The notes: generated by a model from the sequence alone, not told the origin. Shown: positions 35,068 to 44,409, counted from the stretch's first letter. The stretch: 64,000 nucleotides of DNA from Bacteroidia bacterium (GCA_025996895.1 BNTW01000001.1:1-64000); one strand, 5' to 3'. Translations and numbers: made by a program.

Positions 35068-35099
35068 TTTTGTCAATTAACGAAAGATAATTACTTTTG
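35068..35099 (+). promoter_or_regulatory. Promoter of the acyltransferase gene
   Basis: TTTTG (35068-35072) and TACTTTTG (35092-35099) are 19 bp apart, matching the Bacteroidetes consensus. The ATG is at 35125. Confidence 0.65.
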
Positions 35100-35124
35100 T
35101 TGCCGAAATAAAAAAATATTTTTT

Positions 35125-35949
35125 ATGAAAGACAAGTTAATCAGTAAAGAATTACTTCAAAGCATATCTCCTATACTAGCTAATTCATTGATAATGAGCT
35201 GTGTAATGAAAGTTGGCGGTTTCGACAAAGTCAATCGGGTCTATGATTCCGCTAAATATAAAACCGGAACGGATATTGAAGATGCCATGATAGACGGATT
35301 GGGAATTATCCGCAAAGTCCATCATATTGAAGTGCTGAAACAGTTTGAAGGCCAACCGTTTATCACCGTTTCCAATCATCCCTACGGTCATGTCGATGGT
35401 ATTATGCTGATAGGCGAAGTTTCAAAAGTTCGTCCCGATTTCAAAGTGATGGTCAATTGGATGTTGGGGCAGATAGATATTATGCAAGATCATTTTATTG
35501 GTGTCAATCCTTATTCTGCCAAAGTTTCCGCCCGCTCAAGTTTCAATGGTTTGAAGGAATGTATCACGCACTTGCGCGAAAACCATCCGCTGGGCTTTTT
35601 TCCTGCCGGTGCAATTTCTAAAACGGTCGGCTTCAACAAAATCAAAGACAAAGAATGGCAAGAGGGTGTCCTCAAATTAATTCAAAAAGTGAAAGTCCCA
35701 GTCATTCCCGCCTATTTTTCCGGTCAAAACTCCCGTTTTTTCAACTTTTTAGACCGTATTGATTGGCGTGTTCGCAATGCCCGCCTCTGCCACGAATTGG
35801 ATATGAAAAAGGGTAAAACTATCCATCTCGTTTTCGGAGATCCGATTTTTCCCGAAGAGCAAAAACTGTATCCCGACACCAAACAATTCGGGGCGTTTTT
35901 GAAAGAAAAAACGTATGAATTGGCGAGTTGCCTTTGTCCCATGAATTAA
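35125..35949 (+). CDS. 1-acyl-glycerol-3-phosphate acyltransferase-like (PlsC) protein
   Basis: The ATG at 35125 gives 274 residues. Catalytic HX4D appears as SNHPYGHVDGIMLIG, followed by motif II-like DHFIGVNPY and motif III HPLGFFPAGAISK, then VPVIPAYFSGQNSRFF. These membrane-associated enzymes place the second acyl chain on lysophosphatidic acid or another lysolipid. The start with a good promoter just upstream makes it its own unit, divergent from the second phosphatidyltransferase. Part of its 3' end is duplicated at 49048-49095. Confidence 0.85.
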   Translation: MKDKLISKELLQSISPILANSLIMSCVMKVGGFDKVNRVYDSAKYKTGTDIEDAMIDGLGIIRKVHHIEVLKQFEGQPFITVSNHPYGHVDGIMLIGEVSKVRPDFKVMVNWMLGQIDIMQDHFIGVNPYSAKVSARSSFNGLKECITHLRENHPLGFFPAGAISKTVGFNKIKDKEWQEGVLKLIQKVKVPVIPAYFSGQNSRFFNFLDRIDWRVRNARLCHELDMKKGKTIHLVFGDPIFPEEQKLYPDTKQFGAFLKEKTYELASCLCPMN

Positions 35950-35966
35950 AAAATAATGATGTATAA

Positions 35967-36464
35967 ATGATGAAAGATTTCGCAGCCATCGATTTTGAAA
36001 CGGCCAATTACTACCCGTCAAGCGTTTGTAGCGTAGGTGTGGTAATTGTCCGCAACGAAATAATCGTCGATAAGATTTATCGCCTTATTCGTCCCGATCC
36101 TGAATGGTATTCGTATTGGAACACGCAAATTCACGGATTGACTGCTGAAGATACGCAATCAGCACCGGTTTTTTCGGAAGTCTGGGCAGAGATTGCCCCA
36201 AAAATTGCCGGATTACCTTTGGTCGCACACAATAGTCCTTTTGACGAAGGTTGTTTGAAGGCGGTTCATCGCGTGTATCAAATGGATTATCCAGATTATG
36301 AGTTTCATTGTACTTGTCGCGCTTCACGGAGGGTTTTCGGGAAAACGTTGCTCAATCACCAGTTGCAGACGGTGGCGGCGCATTGCGGGTTTGATTTGAC
36401 ACAACACCATCATGCTTTGGCAGATGCGGAGGCTTGCACGGTGATTGCGATGAAAATATTATGA
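35967..36464 (+). CDS. DEDDh 3'-5' exonuclease (DnaQ-like)
   Basis: The 165-residue protein begins FAAIDFETANYYPSSVCSVG (ExoI, D and E). ExoII appears as LVAHNSPFDEGCL with Asp, and the ExoIII DEDDh motif as HHHALADAEACTV. It contains only the nuclease domain, as in small RNase T-like or epsilon-like exonucleases of Bacteroidetes. It likely trims DNA or RNA ends. The start is ATG ATG at 35967/35970. It lies 17 bp after the acyltransferase gene. Confidence 0.88.
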   Translation: MMKDFAAIDFETANYYPSSVCSVGVVIVRNEIIVDKIYRLIRPDPEWYSYWNTQIHGLTAEDTQSAPVFSEVWAEIAPKIAGLPLVAHNSPFDEGCLKAVHRVYQMDYPDYEFHCTCRASRRVFGKTLLNHQLQTVAAHCGFDLTQHHHALADAEACTVIAMKIL

Positions 36465-36475
36465 GAGGAGGAATA

Positions 36476-36547
36476 ATGAAAGAAAAAGCGATAGAACGGT
36501 ATCTTGAAGCATTGGAATTCGCCAAAGATTTGATTGACGGAAAATAA
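36476..36547 (+). CDS. Tiny orphan reading frame with a good ribosome binding site
   Basis: GAGGAGGA precedes an ATG at 36476. The 23-residue frame reads MKEKAIERYLEALEFAKDLI and ends DGK. It looks like the start of a small helical protein (toxin-antitoxin or HEPN-type) that was cut. I do not recognise it. The surrounding 36548-36660 holds no gene, only a dispersed repeat at 36599-36626. Confidence 0.3.
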   Translation: MKEKAIERYLEALEFAKDLIDGK

Positions 36548-36598
36548 GACAAATTCGGGGAAACGGATAAAGCAAAGGATGACGAAGCATCATGTAGC

Positions 36599-36626
36599 GT
36601 CATCACGAGGGCGATAGCCTGAAGCC
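36599..36626. repeat. Dispersed repeat of the GTCATCACGAGGGCG type
   Basis: GTCATCACGAGGGCGATAGC is a recognisable dispersed element with a short imperfect palindrome (GGGC with GCC). It marks the breakpoint between the tiny frame and the truncated SusD-like gene. Confidence 0.4.
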
Positions 36627-36660
36627 ATTTAAGGAACATATCAAAAACCGGTATGCAGAA

Positions 36661-37806
36661 TTGGGAAAAAAAGTTGAAATCGGTGCGTTTGAGTTGTTTA
36701 TTGATGGTAACGGCGATGGACAGATCGGCAACCCTTATGATGAAGACGACCCTAACAGTATCATTGAGGAAAGCTTTTTTTCGACAGAAGAAAATGTTAA
36801 AAGTGCTTCAACGGCTGCGCTTGCTTCAATGTACTCTTTTGTTCAGAACCTGTATTTGTTCGACGGCGTTTATACAAATTCAGTTAGGGTAGAAAATTCC
36901 ACCTATGAATTGCAAGCAGTTTATTCCCACAATATTAATCCTGGCACAAATATAATCAATGAATTATGGAAAACATCCTATCAAGCCGTCAATCGTCTAA
37001 ATCAATTGATATACCATTTGGAAAAATCGGAAAAAGACTGGGCGGCAAAGTATGTGGATTATGCAAGGGTTTACAGAGCCTATATCTACTTAAATATGAT
37101 AAATTTGTGGGGAGATATTCCGCTTGTAACTGTTCCGCCGTCTATGGACAATATGTATTTTTCCAGGACATCCCAGAGTGCAGTATTGGATTTTGTTATC
37201 AGTGAACTTGAAAATGTATATTCCAATTTGCCGGAAGAAGCCCTCTTGCCCGAATGTTCAAAATACTTTGCCAAATCAATCCAAGCAAGAGCATTTTTGC
37301 ATAGAGCCGATTATAGTCTTTCTTTGAACATTGTTACGGATATCATCCGTGGCGGTAAATATATGCTGAATGATCATTTGAACGCTGTTTATGCCGGAAA
37401 TACCATGGAAAGTATTTTTGAATTATCAAACAATCAAGATTATTCAAGCATTTGGTATCGCAATTTAATTCAAAAAGGGGATTATGCGCCGATATGCCGG
37501 TATGCGGAAATTTTATTGACGGCGGCGGAAGCTAATTATCGAACCGGAAATGTGGAGCAAGCTCTTACGTATTTGAACCAAATCAGAAAACGGAATGGAC
37601 TTGAAAATATATCTTCTGTAGCGGAAGAAACTTTGTTGAATGCTTGGCAAAATGAATTGAAAAATGAAGGCTTGTATTTTCTTACCTTGAAACGTTTTGG
37701 AAAAGCAACCCAAATTCTGGATATTCCCGAATATAAACTTTTATTACCGATTCCATATCAAGAAATAATACTTAATCCGAATATGACACAAAATCCCGGC
37801 TGGTAG
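36661..37806 (+). pseudogene. N-terminally truncated SusD/RagB-like protein
   Basis: The open frame, starting at a TTG at 36661 and extending upstream without ATG to 36598, encodes 381 residues. They match the body of SusD/RagB nutrient-binding lipoproteins: FFSTEENVKSASTAALASMY, ELWKTSYQAVNRLNQLIYHL, FAKSIQARAFLHRADYSLSL, CRYAEILLTAAEANYRTGN, LNQIRKRNGLENI and the final NPNMTQNPGW. The signal peptide, lipobox and first residues are missing, and no SusC partner lies nearby. The leading HEGDSLKPFKEHIKNRYA is not SusD. It is probably a broken gene from a polysaccharide utilisation locus. Expression as a soluble protein cannot be excluded. Confidence 0.7.
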
Positions 37807-38139
37807 TATCTTTTGCTATTATTATCCATCTGCCTTATAGACAGCTATTTTTTCTGGTACAAAAGTGTTAATCTTTCAATTTACAGCAGTTTGGAAGATA
37901 ATATTATACGACTTGAATATAGAGAACTGGTATTAAAATTGGATGAGATAATTTTTAAAAAACCACTTTTCAATCCTTTCCTTATTGATTTTGGAGATGA
38001 TTTAGAGATTTTGTCATTCCCACTCTACCTGCCATTTTTTGTATTTCTTCATTGTAACCGACCCCTGTATTGCAGAAACGGTTACGATGAAAAAAGAGTT
38101 GGTGAATTTGTTGGATTAGATTAAACAAGAAATGTTGAG
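37807..38139. other. Gene-free AT-rich stretch with a short inverted repeat
   Basis: No supported gene is visible. A TTG-initiated frame of 103 residues exists (37813-38124), but it is dominated by A/T-rich hydrophobic codons and matches nothing that I know. GTAACCG (38054-38060) and CGGTTAC (38079-38085) form an inverted repeat near the right end. Confidence 0.5.
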
Positions 38140-38147
38140 TACCTTTG
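38140..38147 (+). promoter_or_regulatory. -7 element of the nuclease gene promoter
   Basis: TACCTTTG matches TAnnTTTG, 21 bp before the ATG at 38169. The -33 element is not clear. Confidence 0.5.
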
Positions 38148-38168
38148 TATCACAAAATATATAAAATC

Positions 38169-39335
38169 ATGAGTACTGATTTAATTAAAAATAGCGATTA
38201 TAAAGCGTGGCTAAAAGATTTGAAGCTACGAATCCGGCAAAGTCAGATTAAAGCTGCTGTTCGGGTCAATAGCGAAATGATAGAATTGTATTGGAGTATC
38301 GGTGCCGATATTGTTGCCAAGCAAGCGGAATCTGTATGGGGGAGTGGCGTTATCAAACAACTTAGCGCTGATTTACGGTCGGAATTTCCCGATATGCAAG
38401 GCTTCTCTGATAGGAATTTGAGAGCGATGAAACAGTTTTATCTGTTTTATAATCAAGACAATGTAATTTGGCAACAACCTGTTGCCAAATTAGGCAATGC
38501 AATTTCGCAGCAAGTTAGCACTGAAATAAGCCAACAAGTTGCTGGCGAATTACAACAGGCTGATAATAATACAGATACAATTTGGCGCCAAGTTGGTGCC
38601 AAATTACAAAGCCATCCAATCTTTAATATTCCATGGCGACATCACGGAGAAATCATGAGCAAATGCAAATCCGTACACGAAGCTTTGTTTTATGTTCAAA
38701 AGACCATCAAAAACGGATGGAGTCGTGCCATGCTGATGAATTTTATAGAAGCCGGATTATATGAGAGCCAAGGAAAAGCCATCAATAACTTTGACCGTCT
38801 TTTGCCTGAAGTACAAAGCGATTTGGCGAAAGAAACATTGAAAGACCCCTATTGCTTTGATTTTTTTACCCTTACTGAAAATTACAAAGAAAAGGAATTA
38901 GAAGATGCTTTGATTACTAATATTGCCAAATTCCTATTGGAACTTGGACAAGGCTTTGCTTATGTCGGAAGACAATATCCAATCATGGTAGGTGAAAAGC
39001 CACGAAATATGGATTTGCTATTCTATCATTTGGAATTACGTTGCTACATTGTTATCGAATTGAAGGTCAAAGAGTTTGAACCGGAACATACAGGTAAGCT
39101 TGGGTATTACATAACTGCGGTTAATCATCAATTGAAGAAGGAAGTAGATAATCCGACTATCGGATTGCTGATTTGCAAGACCAAGGATAATATTGATGCT
39201 CAATACTCTTTGGAAAGCAGTAGCCAGCCTATTGGAATTTCGGAATATACGCTATCGAAATTGCTGCCGGAGAATTTTAAATCTTCACTGCCATCTATCG
39301 AGGAGATAGAAAATGAGTTAAACAATGATGATTAA
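38169..39335 (+). CDS. YhcG/DUF1016-type PD-(D/E)XK nuclease
   Basis: The ATG at 38169 gives 388 residues. The N-terminal DUF1016 domain has LKDLKLRIRQSQIKAAVRVN, LYWSIGADIV and SDLRSEFPDMQGFSDRNLRAM-like blocks. The C-terminal nuclease domain has the catalytic arrangement NMDLLFYHLELRCYIVIELKV (Asp, Glu-x-Lys). Such proteins occur with restriction-like and phage-defence genes. Between the domains is a roughly 45-residue insertion (about 100-145) built from palindromic DNA repeats at 38466-38604. The gene is AT-rich and starts the accessory region. DNA target and partner are unknown. Confidence 0.85.
   Translation: MSTDLIKNSDYKAWLKDLKLRIRQSQIKAAVRVNSEMIELYWSIGADIVAKQAESVWGSGVIKQLSADLRSEFPDMQGFSDRNLRAMKQFYLFYNQDNVIWQQPVAKLGNAISQQVSTEISQQVAGELQQADNNTDTIWRQVGAKLQSHPIFNIPWRHHGEIMSKCKSVHEALFYVQKTIKNGWSRAMLMNFIEAGLYESQGKAINNFDRLLPEVQSDLAKETLKDPYCFDFFTLTENYKEKELEDALITNIAKFLLELGQGFAYVGRQYPIMVGEKPRNMDLLFYHLELRCYIVIELKVKEFEPEHTGKLGYYITAVNHQLKKEVDNPTIGLLICKTKDNIDAQYSLESSSQPIGISEYTLSKLLPENFKSSLPSIEEIENELNNDD
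38466..38604. repeat. Two hairpin repeats inside the nuclease gene
   Basis: ATTTGGCAAC (38466-38475) pairs perfectly with GTTGCCAAAT (38481-38490), loop 5 nt. A second, ATTTGGCGCC (38580-38589), pairs with GGTGCCAAAT (38595-38604) with one G-T, loop 5 nt. Both are in frame and are translated as IWQQPVAKL and IWRQVGAKL. Confidence 0.75.
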
Positions 39336-39356
39336 TAATGTTCACAAATCGTGTTT

Positions 39357-39390
39357 TTTGTAGTAGAAACACGAAAAACATGTATCTTTG
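39357..39390 (+). promoter_or_regulatory. Promoter of the RhuM-Fic gene
   Basis: TTTG (39357-39360) and TATCTTTG (39383-39390) are 22 bp apart. The ATG at 39418 gives a leader of about 20 nt. Confidence 0.6.
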
Positions 39391-39417
39391 CAGCCAACAT
39401 ATAAAGTTGGAAAATCT

Positions 39418-40425
39418 ATGTGTCAAGAAATAAAGAATCAAGGCGAAATTGTTATCTATCAAACGCCCGATGGCGTTGCTGAATTAGACGTTCGTTTGGA
39501 AAACGAAACCGTTTGGCTGACTCAGGCGCAAATGGTAGCGTTGTTTCAACGAGACCAATCAGTTATTTCACGCCATATAAACAACATTTTCAAGGAAGGG
39601 GAGTTAGAGAAGAAAGTGGTATATGCAGAATTTGCATATACCACTCCACACGGTGCTATGGAGGGCAAAACGCAAACCTCAATAGTACAACTTTACAATT
39701 TAGACGTAATCATCTCGGTTGGTTATCGCATAAAATCTCAACGTGGCACTCAATTCCGTATTTGGGCGAACAAAGTATTAAAGGATTATATTGTAAAAGG
39801 TTATGTTATAAATAATAAACTGAAAAACAAGCAATACGAGGACTTAAAGCAAACGGTAAAACTTTTATCAAATGTGATTCAAAACAAAGCATTGACAGGC
39901 GATGAAGCAACCGGATTGTTGCGCGTTATTACCGATTACACTTATGCTTTGGATATACTTGATAAATATGATTATCAGGAACTTACAGTTGATAATACTT
40001 CCGACAGGGAAAAGTTTCGCGCCACGTACGAGAATGCAATGGAAGCGATTGAGCAACTGAAAAGCAAATTCGACAGCAGCGATTTGTTTGCCAACGAAAA
40101 AGACCAATCGTTCAAAAGTTCAATCAATACGATTTACCAGACTTTCGACGGCAAGGATTTGTATCCGAGTATTGAAGAAAAAGCGGCGATGCTGCTCTAT
40201 TTAGTTACAAAAAATCACTCGTTCAGCGATGGCAACAAGCGAATTGCGGCATTCCTTTTCCTTTGGTTTTTGGAAAAGAACGGTATCTTATACAAACCCA
40301 ACGGATTACGGTTGATAGAAAACAACACGTTGGTCGCCCTCACATTAATGATTGCAGAAAGCAGGACGGAAGAGAAAGATGTGATGGTAAAGGTGATTGT
40401 GAATTTGATAAATAGAAATAATTGA
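39418..40425 (+). CDS. RhuM-type protein with a Fic domain
   Basis: From the ATG at 39418 the product has 335 residues. The N-terminal half is RhuM-like (VWLTQAQMVALFQRDQSVIS, HINNIFKEGELEKKVVYA, SVGYRIKSQRGTQFRIWANK). The C-terminal half is a Fic/Doc domain with HSFSDGNKRIAAFLFLWFL. This fits HxFxDGNKR, a Doc-like form with the catalytic His. Fic proteins transfer AMP or other phosphate-linked groups to target proteins, often as toxins. RhuM homologues sit in phage or defence islands. It is followed 9 bp later by the SIR2 gene and is probably co-transcribed with it. Confidence 0.88.
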   Translation: MCQEIKNQGEIVIYQTPDGVAELDVRLENETVWLTQAQMVALFQRDQSVISRHINNIFKEGELEKKVVYAEFAYTTPHGAMEGKTQTSIVQLYNLDVIISVGYRIKSQRGTQFRIWANKVLKDYIVKGYVINNKLKNKQYEDLKQTVKLLSNVIQNKALTGDEATGLLRVITDYTYALDILDKYDYQELTVDNTSDREKFRATYENAMEAIEQLKSKFDSSDLFANEKDQSFKSSINTIYQTFDGKDLYPSIEEKAAMLLYLVTKNHSFSDGNKRIAAFLFLWFLEKNGILYKPNGLRLIENNTLVALTLMIAESRTEEKDVMVKVIVNLINRNN

Positions 40426-40434
40426 ATAGTATTT

Positions 40435-43400
40435 ATGATGAAAGAACATTATATAAAACAATTAGAAGAGTTAAAGTCAAAACTTTTTGCTCATAAAATG
40501 TCTGTTTTAGTCGGTGCAGGCTTTAGCAAAAATGTAGATAAAAATAAATTTTTGTCATGGGATGAACTGCTAAAGGATATTGTTTCCTTTTTATATGAGG
40601 ATGAAATAGAATATAAGTATGCCACTCTAAAACGAAAGAATAATAAAGATGAATTTGTTAAGCAACAAATTCAGAGAATTATTGATAGAGAAGGATATTT
40701 AGAAATTGTATCTCAATATGTCAAAAGAAAAGGGTTCAGGGAAGCAATAGAAATTTATATAGAAAACCATACTCCACATCTCAGGACGGATGGAAAAGAT
40801 ATATTTATTGAAGGATTTTTTGATGATAAACCGTATAAAGATAAATTATGTAAGAATGATTTGAATTTACATAAAAGATTGCTTGATTTGTCATGGAACA
40901 ATATTTATACAACAAATTACGATAATTTGCTTGAATCAGTAGTTGATGACACGATTGAAAGCCATATTAAAGCACAAATTAAAACCATCGAAGAAAAGGT
41001 TAATGCATCAAAAGAGGAAATAGAAAAGAATAAAACCGCATTGATAAAATTAGATGAAGAATTGTCTGAAATTGAAGCTAAATTATTTTTATTATTAGAA
41101 GATGAGAAAATTCAACGTTCTGTTAATGAAGTTGATAAGAATGATCTTGAGGATAAAAAACAGAAGAAAGAATCTGAAAAAAGAAAAATAGATTTCAGAA
41201 TATTTGACATACAAAGAAATATAACTATTAATGAAACTGAAAAATTTAATCTTGAAAAAGAATTGTCTCAATGTATCACAATTATAACACATTCATCGGA
41301 TTTACAAATAAAAAGAAATAAAAATATTATTAAACTACATGGAAGTTTACGAAACGAAAACTCTGAATTTGGTTTTGATGGAGACAATCATTGTCATTAT
41401 GTTATAGCAAAAGAAGATTATGATGCATATCCAACAAGGCATGAGGCGTTTACTCAACTAATGAGAATTTCGTTATTGCAAGAATCTTATTGTTTAATCG
41501 GATTTTCCGGTGTTGATCCAAACTTTACCTCATGGATTTCTTGGGTTAGAGATATTATTAAACGTAAACACGCACACGAAAAGGATAATTATAAGATCTA
41601 TCTAATAGAAGTTTTACCTGAGAATAATACAGAAATAGAACGAACAGAAAAACAACTGTTTTTTGAAAATCACAGGATTATAAAAATTCCTATTTGGAAA
41701 AAAGAAATTGTTGATTTTCTTAAAAGACAAAATGAGATTCAAGATATTGATGATAAAAATCCGAAAGAATTACTTAAACTATTGTTTCAATATTTATCCA
41801 ATGAAGAATGTTTATACAAACCAAAAGCCTACATTGAATTAGCAGATCAGAAAAAATATAATGCAGGATGGGAAAATATCACTAATGGCGAATATGGAAA
41901 GAAGATAAAGTTATCACCTGGTAATAAATACAATGATATTGGAAAATATAAGCATAAAGTTCGTGTTCCATCCCTTGATTGGTTCAATTTTCATGACAAG
42001 CAAACATTTTTGTTCTTTATAGATGCACTATTGAAAAAAAGTTCTCCAAAGGAACAAAAAATAATCTTAAATCTTTTGCCTATCGCTATTAGAGATTCAT
42101 TTTTGACTCCACATTTTATTTGGGAAAATGGGCTTGAAGCCATTATGCCTTATGTAAAAATAAAGAGACAAAAAATTGAATTATCACAGTTTCGACTAAT
42201 AGAAGCCGTCCTATTTGTGGATAAAGATAAATTTAATACGGAAGTGGTTTTCCTCTCTAAAGAAAAATTAGAACAAGATATTGTAAAATACCAATCAGTT
42301 CTATTCTCTGCTTTCACATTTGACTTTGTTGCGATGAAAAAACAAATAGATGAATGGGAACCTAATAACTCATCTCGATGGTACGTAAAGAAATTAGGAT
42401 TATTATCTTTATTTGATGCAAAAGAAAGTGAAACACAACTAAAAGAATATTGTAATACCTTTGATTATCTTTCTTTTCAAGAACAATTATATGCGCTGGA
42501 AACATTAAATTATGTAAGTAGAAATAATTATATAATGAAATCAGGAAAAGATGAAATTAAAGAAAAAATAGAACAATACAAAAACTTGGGATTTAAAAGT
42601 TTCATGGACAACTTCGATTATTTGATGGAGGAATTGAATAAAGAACAAACGAAAACTAAAATTTTACCTTATGGAGAAGGAAGATTTTCGGAAAATAATA
42701 CCATTAATTTTGCGAATGGAACAACCCGACCTCAACATAGTATGCAGTTTATTCAATTGATGATGGAGTTTGGTATTCCGTTATCATTACGAGGCATGCA
42801 TTTAAAAGATGCTGTCACATGGTTTAATGTGTTTAATCCTATTTTTGAATATACTCCTTATCCTGCTATTTTTTACAGTTTGCAGATAACTGATGAAAAA
42901 ACGCTAAGAAGAATAGCTCAAGAGTGTGCGTATTCGGATAATATCAAGAACAACATTCCTGATATTTTAGAAAAGTTGCTAATAGCCTATCTACAAAATG
43001 AAACACCTAATTTATATAAAGACAACATTTTAGTTTTTTCTTCTGAATTGTTTATTGCAGTTTCACCCGAACGTTGGCAATCATATTTTTATGAAATTTG
43101 GCAATTATTCGAAAAACAAAATCAATTGTTTTATGATGGTTTACGCCATCGAAATACTGGTTTATATTCTTTCATAACGAAAGGATTAAAATACATAACA
43201 GATGTCAAAATTATACGAAAAGTACTCCTATCAATTATTGACAACTTTAACATTGATCATGATACAGCTATAGAGTATTTATACTATTTTGCAGATAACG
43301 ATACAAAGCATAAGTTTGGAAGAAAAATTTGTAATAAACAAATAGATGGTAAAATTAATGTTTTGATAGAGCAAATATCTCAAGAAAATGAAAGTGTGAT

Positions 43401-44331
43401 TTTTGCTTTAGGAAATTTGCATAGTCATTTATCACAAGTACAAAAGGAAAATATTGAGAAGTTTATTGAAAACATTGATTTTCAATCTATAAAAAATGAA
43501 AGAGTGTGGAGAATACTTCTATTTTTTGCGAAAAATGAAATTTTAAGATCAAGAATAAAACGAGGAATCATCGAAAACAAAAAGTTATGGTACACAGGAA
43601 TAAACACAAATGGCAGCATTTCAGGAGAGGAGGATTTTATTGATTTGCATTTATTAGACACGAAATATGCAAAAGAAAGTGGTATTGAATGGTCTAACGC
43701 TGAGTGTGTGGAATTATATAATAAATTGAAAGAAAACTTTGAGAAAATTCAACATTGTAGAATTCAAGCGGATCCCATATTTAGCTTTAAACGGATATTG
43801 GAAGAAATGGATATGTTTCTTGATAATGAAGCCTCTAAATTAAAAAGTGAATCTGATTTTCAATCAATAAAGCAAGAAGTTCGAAAACTATACTATGAAA
43901 AGAGAGGCTATGAAACAATCACATCTGCTTTAATTTCGGATGATCATTCAAAAATAATAACGGCTTTATCTGAACTATTTTATGATATATACTATAGAGT
44001 AGGCATTGAAAAAAATAAGGAAGCACTAAATCTTTTAATGAACAAAGTGCTTATGAAAAAAACTCCGGCACTCGAAGCTTGCCTTGGATATTTATCAAAT
44101 CTTCTAAAAAGCCGTAAGAACGAAAAATTATTAAGATCTTTTTCATCGGTGTTGAATTTAATTTTAAACGAATACAACATTGAAGAAGATGAAATAGAAA
44201 AGCCTTTCTTGCATCAAAACATGATACGAATAGCAGAAGTATTGGAATATTGGGGATTCCAAAATGACGGTATTGACAAATGGTTGAAAATTAAATCTGA
44301 GAAACAATTTAATTTTGTATCAACTATTTAG
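40435..44331 (+). CDS. Large SIR2-domain protein with an internal coiled coil, probable anti-phage NADase
   Basis: This is a single protein of 1298 residues. The N-terminus is SIR2-like: VGAGFSK (27-32) for NAD binding, IYTTNYDNLLE (catalytic region 159-166), KLHGSL (300-305) and IGFSGVDPNF (355-364). A charged coiled coil (about 176-285, EEKVNASKEEIEKNKTALIK, then DLEDKKQKKESEKRKIDFRI) interrupts the SIR2 domain. The remaining 900 residues are helical and repeat-like with no recognised catalytic motif. The layout (SIR2 NADase plus a long helical sensor) resembles DSR-type defence proteins, which destroy NAD+ on phage sensing. The AT-rich sequence contrasts with the housekeeping genes and suggests transfer. 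It follows the RhuM-Fic gene by 9 bp. Confidence 0.8.
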   Translation: MMKEHYIKQLEELKSKLFAHKMSVLVGAGFSKNVDKNKFLSWDELLKDIVSFLYEDEIEYKYATLKRKNNKDEFVKQQIQRIIDREGYLEIVSQYVKRKGFREAIEIYIENHTPHLRTDGKDIFIEGFFDDKPYKDKLCKNDLNLHKRLLDLSWNNIYTTNYDNLLESVVDDTIESHIKAQIKTIEEKVNASKEEIEKNKTALIKLDEELSEIEAKLFLLLEDEKIQRSVNEVDKNDLEDKKQKKESEKRKIDFRIFDIQRNITINETEKFNLEKELSQCITIITHSSDLQIKRNKNIIKLHGSLRNENSEFGFDGDNHCHYVIAKEDYDAYPTRHEAFTQLMRISLLQESYCLIGFSGVDPNFTSWISWVRDIIKRKHAHEKDNYKIYLIEVLPENNTEIERTEKQLFFENHRIIKIPIWKKEIVDFLKRQNEIQDIDDKNPKELLKLLFQYLSNEECLYKPKAYIELADQKKYNAGWENITNGEYGKKIKLSPGNKYNDIGKYKHKVRVPSLDWFNFHDKQTFLFFIDALLKKSSPKEQKIILNLLPIAIRDSFLTPHFIWENGLEAIMPYVKIKRQKIELSQFRLIEAVLFVDKDKFNTEVVFLSKEKLEQDIVKYQSVLFSAFTFDFVAMKKQIDEWEPNNSSRWYVKKLGLLSLFDAKESETQLKEYCNTFDYLSFQEQLYALETLNYVSRNNYIMKSGKDEIKEKIEQYKNLGFKSFMDNFDYLMEELNKEQTKTKILPYGEGRFSENNTINFANGTTRPQHSMQFIQLMMEFGIPLSLRGMHLKDAVTWFNVFNPIFEYTPYPAIFYSLQITDEKTLRRIAQECAYSDNIKNNIPDILEKLLIAYLQNETPNLYKDNILVFSSELFIAVSPERWQSYFYEIWQLFEKQNQLFYDGLRHRNTGLYSFITKGLKYITDVKIIRKVLLSIIDNFNIDHDTAIEYLYYFADNDTKHKFGRKICNKQIDGKINVLIEQISQENESVIFALGNLHSHLSQVQKENIEKFIENIDFQSIKNERVWRILLFFAKNEILRSRIKRGIIENKKLWYTGINTNGSISGEEDFIDLHLLDTKYAKESGIEWSNAECVELYNKLKENFEKIQHCRIQADPIFSFKRILEEMDMFLDNEASKLKSESDFQSIKQEVRKLYYEKRGYETITSALISDDHSKIITALSELFYDIYYRVGIEKNKEALNLLMNKVLMKKTPALEACLGYLSNLLKSRKNEKLLRSFSSVLNLILNEYNIEEDEIEKPFLHQNMIRIAEVLEYWGFQNDGIDKWLKIKSEKQFNFVSTI

Positions 44332-44409
44332 AGAAAAATTCAAATCTTGTATATTCCATAATTATGACAGAAACAATTAAAAATAAAATGATATTTAACA
44401 AAAGAAATT

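Noticed and set aside
37813-38124. A 103-residue TTG-initiated frame after the SusD-like gene
   Set aside because: Low-complexity, A/T-rich codons with no ribosome site and no family resemblance. Kept only as a gene-free stretch.
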